The notes under the pieces: generated by a model | What the model saw: only the letters and a program-made list of their open reading frames with translations | Databases searched by the model: none | What the model was told of the DNA's origin: nothing | Source: Anniella stebbinsi | Taxonomy: Eukaryota > Chordata > Lepidosauria > Squamata > Anniellidae | DNA length: 64,000 bases | Assembly: GCA_029215795.1 (NCBI GenBank) | Contig: JARDYH010000001.1 | Span: forward strand, 9,728,001 to 9,792,000 | Reading direction: 5' to 3' | Program-made: the position numbers and the translations under genes | In this document: piece after piece, positions 31,839 through 42,530 of the stretch | Position numbering within the stretch: position 1 is the first letter of the stretch | How the letters are laid out: the number at the start of each line of letters is the position of its first letter

Positions 31839-32105
31839 TTAAGAACCTAAGAAGAGCCATGCAGGATCAGACCAAGGGTCCATCTAATCCAGCATTCTGT
31901 TCACACAGCGGCCAACCAGCGGCCAACCAGGAACCCCAAGCAGGACATGGTGCAACAGCAGCCTCCCACCCATGTTCCCCAGCAACTGGTGTACATAGAC
32001 TTACTGCTGCTGCTATTGGAGGTAGTACAGAGTCATCAGGACCAGTAGACACTGATAGCCTTCTCCTCCAGGAATTCGTCTAACTCCCTTTTCAAGCCCA
32101 TAGGA
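31839..32105 (-). repeat. CR1 LINE 3' end
   Basis: AAGAAGAGCCATGCAGGATCAG, CCCAGCAACTGGTGTACATAG and GATAGCCTTCTCCTCCAGG are the inverse CR1 3' UTR. A small local duplication CAGCGGCCAAC occurs twice at about 31906-31928. Confidence 0.85.
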
Positions 32106-32395
32106 CCTAGCTCTTATTTATTTAATTACGATATTTGTATACTTCTCCACATCCAAGATTTCAGAATGGTGAACAACAGATAGGATTAAAACGAATAATA
32201 ATAAAAACACCATCAAATTGCATTTTTTTTTAAAAAAAAGTTTACTCAAGGAAGGCTTCCTGAAAGAAGAATACTTTTTAGACACCTTTCACACCCGCAG
32301 ACTCAAGTTGACTTACAATAACTTGAAAACATATAAAATTTAAAATTGTGACAATGATTATCCATTAAAATATGACCACCCCATAAAACAGTGGG
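32106..32395 (-). repeat. Diverged LINE 3' end (L2-like)
   Basis: TTATTTATTTAATTACGATA, ATACTTCTCCACATCCAAGA and GGAAGGCTTCCTGAAAGAAG keep the outline of an inverted L2-type terminus and ORF2 tail. Strongly decayed. Confidence 0.45.
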
Positions 32396-32928
32396 GTGGG
32401 CAACACATGCCCCCCACAATTCATCTTCCCAACTACTGCTGCACCACTGAATTTTGGCAGCAAACCACTATGGAAGTTAAAATGGACAAATCTAACTTGT
32501 TTTTGATGATTTTCCATGAAAATCTGGTGGCAAACTGCTGGTGTTTTTTTTTTCTTGCTGCCACCGCCTCCACAACCAATATTTGAGTTCCATCGTGATA
32601 GTAAAATCTATACAAGAAAACTGGTTTACTGCCCTGCATCTGCATTTAGCTCTGTGCCTGTACAAAAACTACGACCTTTCAAGCACACCCCAGTCAGACT
32701 GTAATATATTTTCAGCAGTTGAAGCAAATTGCAGTTGTGTATGCTATTGATTTTGGTTAATGAAAAGCTTGTTACTATCTTTCTTCCCCTTAATGGCTCA
32801 CGGAGGTTTTTTTTTGCCATTGGTTTGTATAAATATGGATACAGATTGGTCTAACCAGTTTCATGGAGCAACATGGTACCTTTTGGAAAATAAATCAAAT
32901 GTTTTATGTGCTTTTCCTCTGTGTATAT
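32396..32928. other. Unassigned DNA
   Basis: No feature recognised. Confidence 0.4.
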
Positions 32929-33215
32929 CAGGGCTGGGTAACCTCTATCATCCCAAGGGCTGGATTCCGTTTTGGAGCAGTTCTCAAAGGCCAGCAGCAA
33001 AAGGGGACAAACATAAAAAATCAACGTATCAGCCTGTTACAGCTTAAAGCTCTTTCTGCCAGTAACTGAGCTTTAGGAGGGGCATTTCAGCCTTTTAGGA
33101 TGGGAAATAAATAGCACGAAAGCAAGGAAACCTTTAAACAATTGGTGGTTGGCAGGGGCCAGAGGAAGGGGCATGGCCATCCAGGGAAGCCCTGGAGGCT
33201 GGATTGTGTGTTTGT
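32929..33215 (+). repeat. Repeat family X (copy 3, uninterrupted)
   Basis: Starts CAGGGCTGGGTAACCTC. The body has GGGCTGGATTCCGTTTTGG, AGCTCTTTCTGCCAGTAACTG, GGGGCATTTCAGCCTTTTAGG and AATTGGTGGTTGGCAGGGGCC. The start resembles hAT ends, but the right end and TSD were not fixed. Confidence 0.6.
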
Positions 33216-33369
33216 GTGTGTGTCATTTGAAGGAGATAATTAGTAGGTGGAAGAAGAGCTCAGTACCCTCCCAACTCAGTCCTGCCAGATGCCACATCTG
33301 TAATATTACACTTCTCCTGACCTGAACCTACCCAGACACTATGCTCAACATTTCTGGTCTTCCTTTGAG

Positions 33370-33765
33370 TGCCACCTCCAAGAGAGGCTAGGAAGGTGGC
33401 AACAAGGGAGAGGGTCTTCTCAGTGGTGGCCCCCCCAACTGTGGAATGAGCTTCCCAGTGAGGCCCACCTAGCACCAACACTGTCATCTTTACAGGTTGA
33501 GACTGCCCTCCACTCCCAGGCATTTAATGGCATATTGAGGGGGCACTTAAGTCAGTAGTCTTGAACAGGTCTGTTATTGATATTATTTACAAAAAATGTT
33601 TTAAGCTGTTTCAGTTTTGCATGTTTTTTAGACAGTGTTTTATCATGATGTTGTATTTTGTAATGTCTAGTGTGTGTGTGTGTGCGTGTGTGTGTGCGTG
33701 TATTGTTGTAAACTGCCCAGACAGTTTCGGCTATTGGGTGGTATAGAAATGAAATAATTAAACAG
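33370..33765 (+). mobile_element. L2 LINE 3' end
   Basis: GGGAGAGGGTCTTCTCAGTGG, CTGTGGAATGAGCTTCCCAG and CACCAACACTGTCATC encode the ORF2 tail. The 3' UTR contains a GT run (33669-33702) and the terminus AACTGCCCAGACAGTTTCGG. Confidence 0.85.
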
Positions 33766-33788
33766 CAGAAGGGAATATTGGTTTAGGA

Positions 33789-34106
33789 TAGAGGCAGGCA
33801 ACATGGTGCCCTGTGAGGGTCAATGCACCCACCAAGATGCCCTTCCCCTCTCACTTAAAAAACAACCACCAAATTTTCTTCCTGGCAGCTTGTATTGCTG
33901 TGAAATAGGATTCTGAAAACCATGGGCTCCAAGAAGTTGCTTAGTGTATAAGGGTTCAACCCCCCACCTCTGCCTTGAACTCAGTCTTTTGGGCAGGCTA
34001 CTCGTCCACTGGCTTGCCTCCCATGGCAGCCATTTTGTGGAGGTGCTCAGAACAGTTTCTCAAACTGCCAAATGTGCCCACAGCCCCAAAAGGTTGCCTG
34101 TGCCTG
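33789..34106. mobile_element. hAT-like non-autonomous element, family S, perfect TSD
   Basis: Ends TAGAGGCAGGCAAC and the inverted GGTTGCCTGTGCCTG. Flanked by the perfect 8-bp duplication GTTTAGGA (33781-33788, 34107-34114). The interior has GGCAGCCATTTTGTGGAGG and CAAATGTGCCCACAGCCCC. A 318-bp deletion derivative with no coding capacity. Confidence 0.88.
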
Positions 34107-34114
34107 GTTTAGGA

Positions 34115-35537
34115 ACTTGCCCTTGATATCTTTGGAGGTCATCGGCGTCAATCATAAATAGTAACACTAAAGGCCCAATTTGTGTCATTCTTTCAGGTTT
34201 TCCTTAAGGACAGCCCTTTCTGTCAGTTACTTTCTTTGGGGTTATTTTGCCATTTTAACCATGCAACGAACATAAATCAGACAATTAATGCCCCCAGAAA
34301 GGGAGACACTGCATAGGCACCTTATGTTCAAGATTCAGTCCGTATCTAATTTAGGTCCAAGGAAGTGAAATTTTGCAGAATTGAAGACTAGCACATCAAG
34401 GTGTGCTGAGAATAATTAAGCTTCCATTTTCAAGGGCTATTGTCAGCAACCTAATTGTGCAGGGTCAGGTAAAGTTTTTGGGAAAGTGCCTTGCACTGGC
34501 AAATTGTTAATCTTTCCGCTTACTTGCGTTGCGTTTTTGAGAAATAACCCCAAAGTAATATGCTATTTCTCATTCTTTATTGGCTTCTTAGCTGATTATG
34601 CTGCTCCTTTGTTTTTGTAGCTTATGAAAATATGATTGAGGAAAAAAAACACCATTGCATTATGGGCATATTGAAAGGACAAGTTTGGCTTCTTGACTTT
34701 ATTTTACTATTTTCAGTAGAGTAAACACTTGGAATTTGGGATAGAAGCTCCTTTAGAGAGTGTGTGTTGAGCGTTTTTTCTTCTTCGTTTCCTCTTGGAA
34801 GGGGTTATGTGCCTCCTTGCACAATTGGTTCATTTCTTGCCTTCCAGTCTTTCCAGAACTGTTTTCTTTTTAAAATAGGCATCGGGTTTCTAGCTGTGTT
34901 CTGAGGAATCCTGCGGATTTATCCCTGGGAAGGTAAGTAGTGGTGATGAAGATGGCTTGCTTGCCACTGTTACGGAGGCACAAACGTCTCTGGGTTCACC
35001 CTGAAGACATTCAAACTTTGGTATATGCTTTAAACAAGCAGGGTGAAAGGATCGGTGTTTTGAGCACTCTCAGAGAGTACATGGAAAGCACTCATGGATG
35101 CGTGAAGCACCTGCTGTCACCGCTGTAGCCACAGACTCCCATTCCCATGGTGCTCAAGGTCTCCCCAACCTTACCTGGGAGAAGTAGCTGCAGCTGAGAT
35201 CTACACTTTCAACATCCCTGTACTGTCTGGCTCTTCTGCAGAACATGGGTACTTTTAGATCCAGTGTCCCTGGCAAGGATGTGATGCAATTTTGTCAATT
35301 CCTACAGATGGACAGTGGAAATACATGTGAATAGTGTCATACTCCCCCTTAGCACGTTCCACTTTTACAATAGCCTTTTTAAGTGAGGGCGATCAGAATT
35401 AATCTGAGGACTGCCAATTTGCTAGTGATATTTCAGCTTCCTACTGGAAGAAGCTAAATGTGGACTTTCAGATGTTTAGCTGTTGAGATGAAAAGGAATC
35501 CTGAAGGAGTCTGCTGACCTTTGTATTGATGAGAATC
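34115..35537. other. Repeat-poor DNA, candidate conserved non-coding DNA
   Basis: No repeat was recognised over 1.4 kb. A 14-bp exact inverted pair (CTTTGGGGTTATTT at 34234 and its inverse at 34542) brackets the 34.2-34.6 kb part. A possible short exon is noted at 34878-34931. Confidence 0.35.
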
Positions 35538-35574
<37 letters not shown>

Positions 35575-35720
35575 TTATTTCTTACCCACCTCTCCATTTG
35601 GATCGAGGCGGGGAACAACAGCAAATACAAAACATGATAAAATACATAAAACCGATTAAAACCTTGGCGCACATTATTAAAACTGCATTAAAACATCATA
35701 AAAAACATAGTTTATCAGTG
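35538..35720 (-). repeat. L2 LINE 3' end with (AAT)n tail
   Basis: A 34-base AAT run is followed by the inverted terminus TTACCCACCTCTCC and GATCGAGGCGGGGAACAACA, as at 5310-5355 and 60610-60650. Confidence 0.8.
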
Positions 35721-35837
35721 ATGAGAATCTATCGTTTATCAGTCTGGGGATTTTCCCGACAGTTAAGAGCAGGTAAGTTACTCACTCATAAAAAAAAAAG
35801 AAAAAGTGATTTATGCTGAGTAATCAAGCAGTTTACA

Positions 35838-36525
35838 TAAGAATGTAAGAACTTAAGAAGAGTCATGCTGGATCAGATCAAGGGTCCATCAAGTCCAGGA
35901 TTTTGTTCACACAGTGGCCAACCAGCTGTCGACCAGAGACCCACAACCAGGACATGAGTGCATCAGCACCCTCCCACCAGTGTTCCCCAGCAACTGGTGT
36001 ACATAGGCTTACTGCCTCAGATACTGGAGGTAGCACATAGCTATCAGGACTAGTAGCCATTTATAGCCTTCTTCTCCTGGAATTTATCTAACCCCGCTTG
36101 AAAGCCATCCAAATTGGGGGCCATTACTACATCTTGTGGTAGCAAATTACATAGTTGAACTATGCTCTGTGTGAAGCGGTACGTACTTTTGTCTTTCCAG
36201 TATCTTCCACCAATCAGTTTCCTGGGATGGCCCTATTGGGTTCTAGTATTTTGAGAGAGGGAGGAAAATGTCTCCTTATCCACATTCTCCACACCATGCA
36301 AATTTTATACACCTCTATCATGTCTCCCCTTATTCACCTTTTTTCCAAGCTAAACAATCCCAGCTGTTGTAACCTTTCCTCATAGAGGAGTTGATCCAGC
36401 CCCTTGATCATTTTAGTTGCTCTTTTCTGTACCTTTCCCCAGCTCTACAATATCTTCTTTAGATGTTGTGACCAGAGTTGTACATGGTATTCTAAGTGTG
36501 GTCACACCATAGATTTGTAAAAGGG
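35838..36525 (-). mobile_element. CR1 LINE, 5'-truncated, longest antisense copy
   Basis: An inverted CR1 3' end (GAAGAGTCATGCTGGATCAG, CCCAGCAACTGGTGTACATAG, GATAGC-like TAGCCTTCTTCTCC) runs back into the ORF2 C-terminal region (AGTTGAACTATGCTCTGTGTG, CACCATGCAAATTTTATACACC, CTAAACAATCCCAGCTGTTG, GATCCAGCCCCTTGATCA). About 690 bp are retained. No catalytic domain. Confidence 0.88.
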
Positions 36526-37163
36526 CAGTATGTTATTGGCAGTTTTATTTATTTTTATTATTTTTATTTAAATACTCTCCTTTTCTTCCGTATCAGATAG
36601 AATATACATGGTATGTTAACTTTCGCAAGAGTGAAAGATGAAGGCGGCAGCAGAAAAGCTGACTCTACTAATGGGGAGAAGAAGGTCTCAACAGCACCCT
36701 CAAGAGAGAAAAGAGAGTTCATTAATATGTGCAGAGAGATTAAGTGAACTTCGCTTCTGAAATGGCTGAGTTGCTCAGCTGCCTTGAAATCACAGCACCC
36801 AACAAGAAAAACGGGGGAATTTGTTGACAATTAGTAAGTTTACCAATACGACCACTGACAGAAAGTGAAGGATGATGCTAGGGAAAATGAACATCCATGC
36901 ATCAGCGGGCCTGGTTTTTTTTTAATACTGCAGAAGCCTTAATGAGCTTGCTGAGCTACTGATAATTGCCTTTGAAAAATCTGGAGACGGGGAAGTAACG
37001 GTCAGGATCAAAACGTCGAGAAAAGACTGACTGGTCAGGTCCATCAGTAGTCCCACTCTGCAGTTGGTATTGATGCTGCATGGCTCTTTTCTGTGCATCC
37101 AGTCCAAGCACTACACCACCATGACTTTGCTTCTCTGATGCTCTTAAAAATGGGAGAAGAAAT
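36526..37163. other. Unassigned DNA
   Basis: An A/T-rich lead (36540-36570) is followed by unique-looking sequence. No gene recognised. Confidence 0.4.
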
Positions 37164-37190
37164 GGAACATAGGAAGCTGCCTTTTACCAA

Positions 37191-37747
37191 GGCCCTTTCT
37201 ACACCTAAGGGTATAGAAGGAGGGAGGGGGGCGATCCTGGACTTACCTGCTTCCAGGATCGTCCCTCAGTTTCTTAACAGGAAGCGCGACATCCTGAGAG
37301 GAAAGGGACATCACGCCTGCCATTTTTTTTAAGGAACAGGAGCCCTCGTTGCACGGCAGAGAAGATAGGGAACCCCCTGTGGCCCCGCCATCCTGGGGAT
37401 GGTGAAATTGCTTTCCCCATTAAGATGTTTTTAATGATGTATTAGTTTTTATTTGTTTTAATATTTAATCTATTTTGTGGTTCTTGTGTTTTATATTTGT
37501 TGTTGTTCCCCACCTTGATCTGGAGGGAGAGGCGGGTTATAAATAAAATTATTATTATTATTATTATTATTATTATTTGGCTCCATGCCCGTTTTTGGAT
37601 CCAGGATGGCAAGAAAATCGGGATATCCCCAGTTTCTGCTATCCCGGGGTTATCCTGGGGTTATCCCTAGGTCATCCTTGGAATTCCCTGTGTGTCAGGG
37701 ATGATCGAGGGATGACCCTGGGATAAATACCTGTTGTAGACATGGCC
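37191..37747. mobile_element. Harbinger-like MITE (copy 1) containing an L2
   Basis: Ends GGCCCTTTCTACACC and the inverted TGTAGACATGGCC. The interior CGATCCTGGACTTACCTGC, CTTCCAGGATCGTCC, CCATCCTGGGGATGGTGAAA and GATGACCCTGGGATAAA matches 39394-39961 in order. An L2 3' end occupies 37420-37577. No clean TSD remains. Confidence 0.75.
37420..37577 (+). repeat. L2 LINE 3' end inside Harbinger-like MITE
   Basis: TTAAGATGTTTTTAATGATG through GGAGGGAGAGGCGGGTTATA to an (ATT)n tail. Almost the same as 55085-55256. The MITE sequence resumes with GGCTCCATGCCC directly after the tail. Confidence 0.85.
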
Positions 37748-38559
37748 TGAGTCAGACCATTGGTCGATTTAGCCCAGTACTGTCGGTACTGACTGGCAGC
37801 AACTCTCGGGGTTTCAAGAGGGATTTTTTCCTTGCCCTACCTGGAAAAGCTGGGGATCGAACCTGGGGCCTTCTGCATGCAAAGCAGGTGATCTATCACA
37901 TGGAGTGATCACACTGGACCTTATTCTGCCGATCATTCGGCTCCTAGACCAGACTTGCTGCTGTGCTTCTCTACTTACCAACAATGTGTTTTGTTTTGTT
38001 GTCCCATTCTATCATCTATTTCCTGGTGTGTACTCAAACCAAAACCAGTCCCATTTGGAACCAATCTGGGAAACACAGGATTAATTACCTGCTGGTGGGT
38101 TGATTAATCCACTTTCCCTGGATTAATAATGTTGAGGTCCAGCCTCTCACCCTAGTATCCGTGTTGGCTTGCCAACTTTACTCATTCTGGCTGGCAATGT
38201 GATTATCTGATTCACTTGAGAACTGACCTTCCCAGCACGCGCTCATGATGTTCTGTTTGACAGTAGCGGTAGGGCCTTCAGTTTCTTAGGAAGATAAATC
38301 TAGCCAGCTTCCTCTACTTCATTCTCTAATTGGACCTTTGGAAACCCTTGCTATTGGCTGACAGTCAATGGGCTTATGATGTTATTGGTGAGCCCTGAGG
38401 AACTGTGCTCAGGAAATGCATTGCATTGTTCATGTGGAAGATGATGCATCGTGTCGGATGCCCGGATCATGTTGGTGAGGCACATGCCAGTAGGATTATT
38501 AGGGATTCTCAGAGATTTCGCTTGTCTGTGTTTTTCATTGAATCAGCCCATTTGCACTT

Positions 38560-39110
38560 CCATGACTAATACATAGGTTGGAATGCGGTCATTCTTCTCC
38601 AAATTTTGTGATAACAGTTTCCTGGCTCACAAAACATACTAAAATGTATCTAAAATGCATATTTCTATGTTAAAATGCATAAAAATATGTAATTTAGGAT
38701 AAAATGCATACATCAACGGGTAGTTTAGGGTACAATGTGTCCAAGGCCAGATCTACACCAATCAGGATATAGCGGTATGAAAGCGGTATATAAAAGGCAG
38801 GAGCCACACTGCTGCTTTATAATGGTATTGAAGTACACTGACAAGCGTTGGGGCCCATAGACACATGCCATATACCTCTATATCCTTCTTGGTGTGGCTC
38901 CTGCCTTTTATATACCACTTTCATACCACTTTCATATCGCTATATCCTGCTTGGTGTAGATCTGGCCCAAGAATGCGTTCTTTGCAAACCCCCCCCGAAA
39001 CAAACAACAACAAAAAATGCATTAGAAATAATGCAGATTTTCCTGTAGTTTTAAAATATTGCAGATTGATATGGAAATGGGACAGGACAGACTTCTGAAT
39101 GCCACAAGGA
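38560..39110. repeat. AT-rich repeat, family V, split by a T-type MITE
   Basis: AAATGCATATTTCTATG, AAAATGCATAAAAATATG and GGATAAAATGCATACATC precede 38745. CAAGAATGCGTTCTTTGC and AAAATGCATTAG follow 38968. The MITE lies between them. Confidence 0.5.
38745..38968. mobile_element. MITE family T (copy 3)
   Basis: Ends GGCCAGATCTACACCAA and the inverted TTGGTGTAGATCTGGCCC, 16 to 17 bp nearly perfect. Inner arms AGCGGTATGAAAGCGGTATA and ATACCACTTTCATACCAC, and AAAAGGCAGGAGCCACAC with its inverse, fold back. The central GTTGGGGCCCATAGACAC links it to the copies at 6793 and 56911. Confidence 0.85.
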
Positions 39111-39393
39111 AATTAGGCCAGAAATGGGCAGATCTGGACATTTCTAGGGACTGGCCCAAATGGTGGGGTGAGGCTGGTATGGGAGGTACCCACATGATGG
39201 AAGTGGATCCTGTGATAACAAAGGTGACAGTGTGAAGGAGGAGCCTGGAAGAGGTGGTTGAGCGCATAAAAAACAGGTTCACTCATGGTGGGTCTTCAGC
39301 AGGGAGAATAACTCTGAACTTCTTGGGGAGTCCTTGCAAAATGAAGCTTGTGGTGCTTTGGGGATGGTGGACTACAGAAAGATCTGAGACTAT

Positions 39394-39961
39394 GGGCTCA
39401 TCTACACCTACCGGCTATCTGGGAGTATGGGGGTGGGGAGGATCCCGGGCTTTCCCGCTTCCGGGATCGTCCCCCAGCATGCACATGCTAGGGCATGGTC
39501 CCGGAAGCCAGGAGGGTCGCTCCGGCGTGGCATATATATATATTTTTTGATGCAGGAGATGGTCATTCAACTGCGCAGTCCTGATCCTGCACAAAATTAA
39601 GTAAAAAACAACCCCCCAAAACTCGGCACCGAAAAACACCAGCAGCCATCCTGGAGATGGTGAAACTGCTGCCCCCCCCCACCTCCCATGGGTATGGAGC
39701 CTCCCTCATGCAGCTTCTTGCCCACTTGCAAAGCCCCACTACTTGTGGAGAGGAGGGAGACCCCGGGAGCCTGCGTCACACCTCCTGCTGTCTTTGGGGT
39801 TGTCTGGGATGGTGGGAAAAACCAGAATAAGTGCCATCCATTTTATCTCGGGGAACATGAGAGGTCATCCCGGTTGACCCTGGGATCCCCTGTGCGTCAT
39901 TTGGATGCACGGGGACAACCTCGAGCTGATCCTAGGATAAATGGATGGTGTAGACATGGCC
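39394..39961. mobile_element. Harbinger-like MITE (copy 2), full length
   Basis: Ends GGGCTCATCTACACC and the inverted GGTGTAGACATGGCC, with 3-bp flanks TAT/TAT. Inner features are GATCCCGGGCTTTCCCGC with inverse CTTCCGGGATCGTCC, a C-run, a short (TA)n at 39533-39543 and GAGGTCATCCCGGTTGACCC. Frames across it are not genes. Confidence 0.8.
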
Positions 39962-40149
39962 TATGTTCTTTGAAGGAAAGCATAGTCTACCTTGTCATTT
40001 TGGCTGTCATTGTTGGCCTCCTCTTCTTTGCACCCTGCTTTCCATTCCAAATGGAACCTCACAGTGGTTGACAACGTCGTAGAAAAATGTATACAACACT
40101 TTCAATAGATAACTGAGCAACATCAAAAGTTCTGATCATCTGCATCTCG

Positions 40150-40236
40150 CATGGTAGACCCTGCACTGAGTAGGGGTTGGACTAGATGACCTCTGAGGTC
40201 TCTTCCAAATCTACAAAACCTATGATTCTAATCCTG
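40150..40236 (+). repeat. CR1 LINE terminal fragment
   Basis: GGGGTTGGACTAGATGACCTC, GAGGTCTCTTCCAAATCTAC and CCTATGATTCTAAT are the CR1 terminus with its short 3' repeat. Confidence 0.8.
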
Positions 40237-40347
40237 CACATTGCTTGAATGATTTTGAGGCCATTGGGTGGGGTTTCTTCTGTATTTACATTGCAATTTG
40301 CGTTATTCCTTTTGTAAGCCACCCTGAGAATCTGAAGGATGGCATAA

Positions 40348-40399
<52 letters not shown>

Positions 40400-40400
40400 T
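40237..40400 (+). repeat. LINE 3' end with (AATC)n tail
   Basis: TTGTAAGCCACCCTGAGAATC and GGCATAAAAT lead into 13 AATC units (40348-40399). The outline is of an L2-clade terminus. The tail gives repeated Ile-Asn-Gln-Ser codons that look like a protein repeat but are not. Confidence 0.65.
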
Positions 40401-41307
40401 CATATTGCTCCTGTCTCCTCTGCACACGCCTCTCACCTGATAGGAGCTTCTAAAATCCTCAGAGAAGTGTGATGAGGAAGGAAAGGTCTGATTCTAGGAA
40501 GCAAAAGCAGGCAGGTAAACCAGGAAGAAAAAGGTACGTGTAGTTGTGGGGGTCAAGGGAGCAGAGCACATTTCCCACCCTAACTGAGCATTGAAACCAT
40601 GGTTACACCTGTGCACAGATGCAAAAGCAAATTAACAAGCAGCCAGCAAAAGTCAGGATTCCCAGTGCGTTCAGGGACAGAACAGTACTTTGTATATTAG
40701 TTTGCTTCTCACGTAGACCACCTTTGTCTTGCAACAGTTTTGATACGCTCATGTTTAACTCAGGAGCCCTGATCAATATTGGCTACAAGCGCGGATCCAT
40801 AGCAATCAGTCCACCCCATGTGGCCCAGAGCTGCAATGCTCAGTCCCATCGTCTCTTTAATTTAAGCCATAGCTGACAGCTCACACCCTTTGTTTAAACT
40901 TTATTAAGTGCTAGGGAAATTGCAGATCTGTTTCTGCAGAGCTGCTTAATTTATAAGAGAGTACCATTTTCTACCAAGCCCCTGCCGTATAGCAATTTCC
41001 AGATACATCTTCCCCCCCCCCCACTGTTTTCTTTTTAAAAAATATATGCTAAGATAAGAGGAGCCCTTGGAGTTGACAGTAAAAATCAACATTGCTTGGT
41101 CAACAAAACTGCGATGGAGGATGAGCAAAAAATCAGTGAAAGTGTCGGAGCTCATCATGAAGCAGTGTTTGTGTTTCAACACGGTAACTTGTTGTTCCAC
41201 AATTCATACCTTCCATCTTATGGAACCCCACTGCCACCATGCATGTGGGTGACACATAGGGATGCTGGAGAAATCTGCAATGGAATCAAATGAGTTTGGA
41301 TTTCATA
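40401..41307. other. Unassigned DNA
   Basis: No feature recognised beyond a C-homopolymer near 41012-41022. Confidence 0.4.
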
Positions 41308-41854
41308 GGCCCTTTCCGCACCAGCCATTTTTCCCGGGGCTGCCCCTACCTGCTTGCAGAGAGTCCGCATGACGCACAGAGCATCTCGCAAGTAGGCAGG
41401 GGCCAGCCCTCCATTTTCCTGGGAGTTCAGGGAACACTACTATCCCAGTTCATTCCCTGTTCCCAGGAGGGCAGCGAGATGGGCGGCTGGTGTGGCCACC
41501 CATCCCGGGCACAGCCACGCTTACCCGCGAGTAAGCGCGGCTGCACCGATGGCCACGGAGCCACACCATGCGGATCTGAGGCCATCAGGAAGTGGGGGAC
41601 AGTGAAATCGCCATCCCCAAAATGGCAGGGGGGGGAGGGGGCTGGATCGCGTGCGCGTTTTATTTTTTAGGGTACTTACATTTGCACAGGCCTCTGTGGA
41701 TCTTTTTTTTAAAAAAAATGGCTGGCGCAACTTGTGACGGCCCAGGAGAAGCCCAGGCCGTCACTTTCTGGTGAGGCCTCATTGCGCTGAACCTGGAAGT
41801 GGCTACTTCCGGGTTTCCCCGCTTCCCGCCCGCTCCTATGGTGCGGAAAGGGCC
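41308..41854. mobile_element. Harbinger-like MITE (copy 3), perfect TIR and TSD
   Basis: A 547-bp element with exact 16-bp inverted ends GGCCCTTTCCGCACCA and 3-bp duplication ATA (41305-41307, 41855-41857). The interior is GC-rich. A 3-bp TSD plus a GGCCC terminus supports PIF/Harbinger. Its right TSD runs straight into the ATAGAATCATAG terminus of a CR1. The interior frame is not a gene. Confidence 0.88.
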
Positions 41855-41855
41855 A

Positions 41856-42300
41856 TAGAATCATAGACTCATATCATAGAATAGTAGAGCTGGAAGGGGC
41901 TTATGAGGCCATCGAGTCCAACCCCCTGCTCAATGCAGGAATCCACCTTAAAGGATACCTGACAGATGGCTCTGCAGCTGCCTTTTGAAGGCCTCTAATG
42001 TGGGAGAGCCCACTACCTCCCTAGGTCATTGGTTCCATTATCATACTGCTCTAACTGTCATGAAGTTTTTCCTGATATCCAACTGGAATCTTGCTTCCTG
42101 TAACTTGAGCCCATTATTCCGTGTTCTGCACTCTGGGATGATGGAGAAGAGATCCCAGCCCTCCTCTGTGTGACAACCTTTCAAGGACTTGAAGAGTGCT
42201 ATAATGTCTCCTCTCAGTCTTCTCTTGTCAAGGCTAAATATGCCCAGTTCTTCCAGTTCTTTTATGAACCCAACCTGAGGATTCTGCAGCAAGCTGGCTT
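41856..42300 (-). mobile_element. CR1 LINE, second 3' subfamily
   Basis: Terminal ATAGAATCATAGACTCATATC repeats, then CCATCGAGTCCAACCCCCTG, CCTGACAGATGGCTCTGC, GGTTCCATTATCATACTGC, GGGATGATGGAGAAGAGATCC and TCTTGTCAAGGCTAAATATGCC. This is the inverse of the ORF2 C-terminus (minus frame KELEELGIFSLDKRRLRGD). Its 3' UTR differs from the 13555 type. Confidence 0.9.
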
Positions 42301-42317
42301 TCCCCCAGTCATGAGGC

Positions 42318-42530
42318 TTCTGCAGTCTTGCAGATTATTTCTCCTCACTTTCCAGATCTTTGCGCAAATTTAGTAATAGGAAAATATGCTAAAACAGCTG
42401 AAAATGTGCATTTTCCCAATAGGCTAAAATGTGAAAATGCGCATTTGGGGGGAGTTGCACATTCTGAGGGGATCAGGTTCTCCTTCCTGTTCCTGAACCT
42501 AATGCAGATCAGCTCATGGCAGAGAAGGAA
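42318..42530 (-). repeat. AT-rich repeat, family V
   Basis: ATTTAGTAATAGGAAAATATGC, GAAAATGTGCATTTTCCCAAT, GAAAATGCGCATTTGG and GTTGCACATTCTGAGG are the inverse of the order at 59140-59410. Confidence 0.65.

Larger units (their letters stand above)
37164..37903 (-). repeat. tRNA-headed SINE (copy 5), split by nested insertions
   Basis: The tail GGAACATAGGAAGCTGCC (37164-37190) and the body (37748-37903: GAGTCAGACCATTGGTCGAT, GATCGAACCTGGGGCC, CATGCAAAGCAGGTGATC) are one SINE. A 557-bp Harbinger-like element separates them, and it contains an L2 end itself. Confidence 0.85.

Noticed and set aside
40348..40399. Regular direct repeats that could suggest a CRISPR array or repeat protein
   Set aside because: It is a simple AATC microsatellite at a LINE 3' end. 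There are no spacers, and the apparent Ile-Asn-Gln-Ser protein repeat is its translation.
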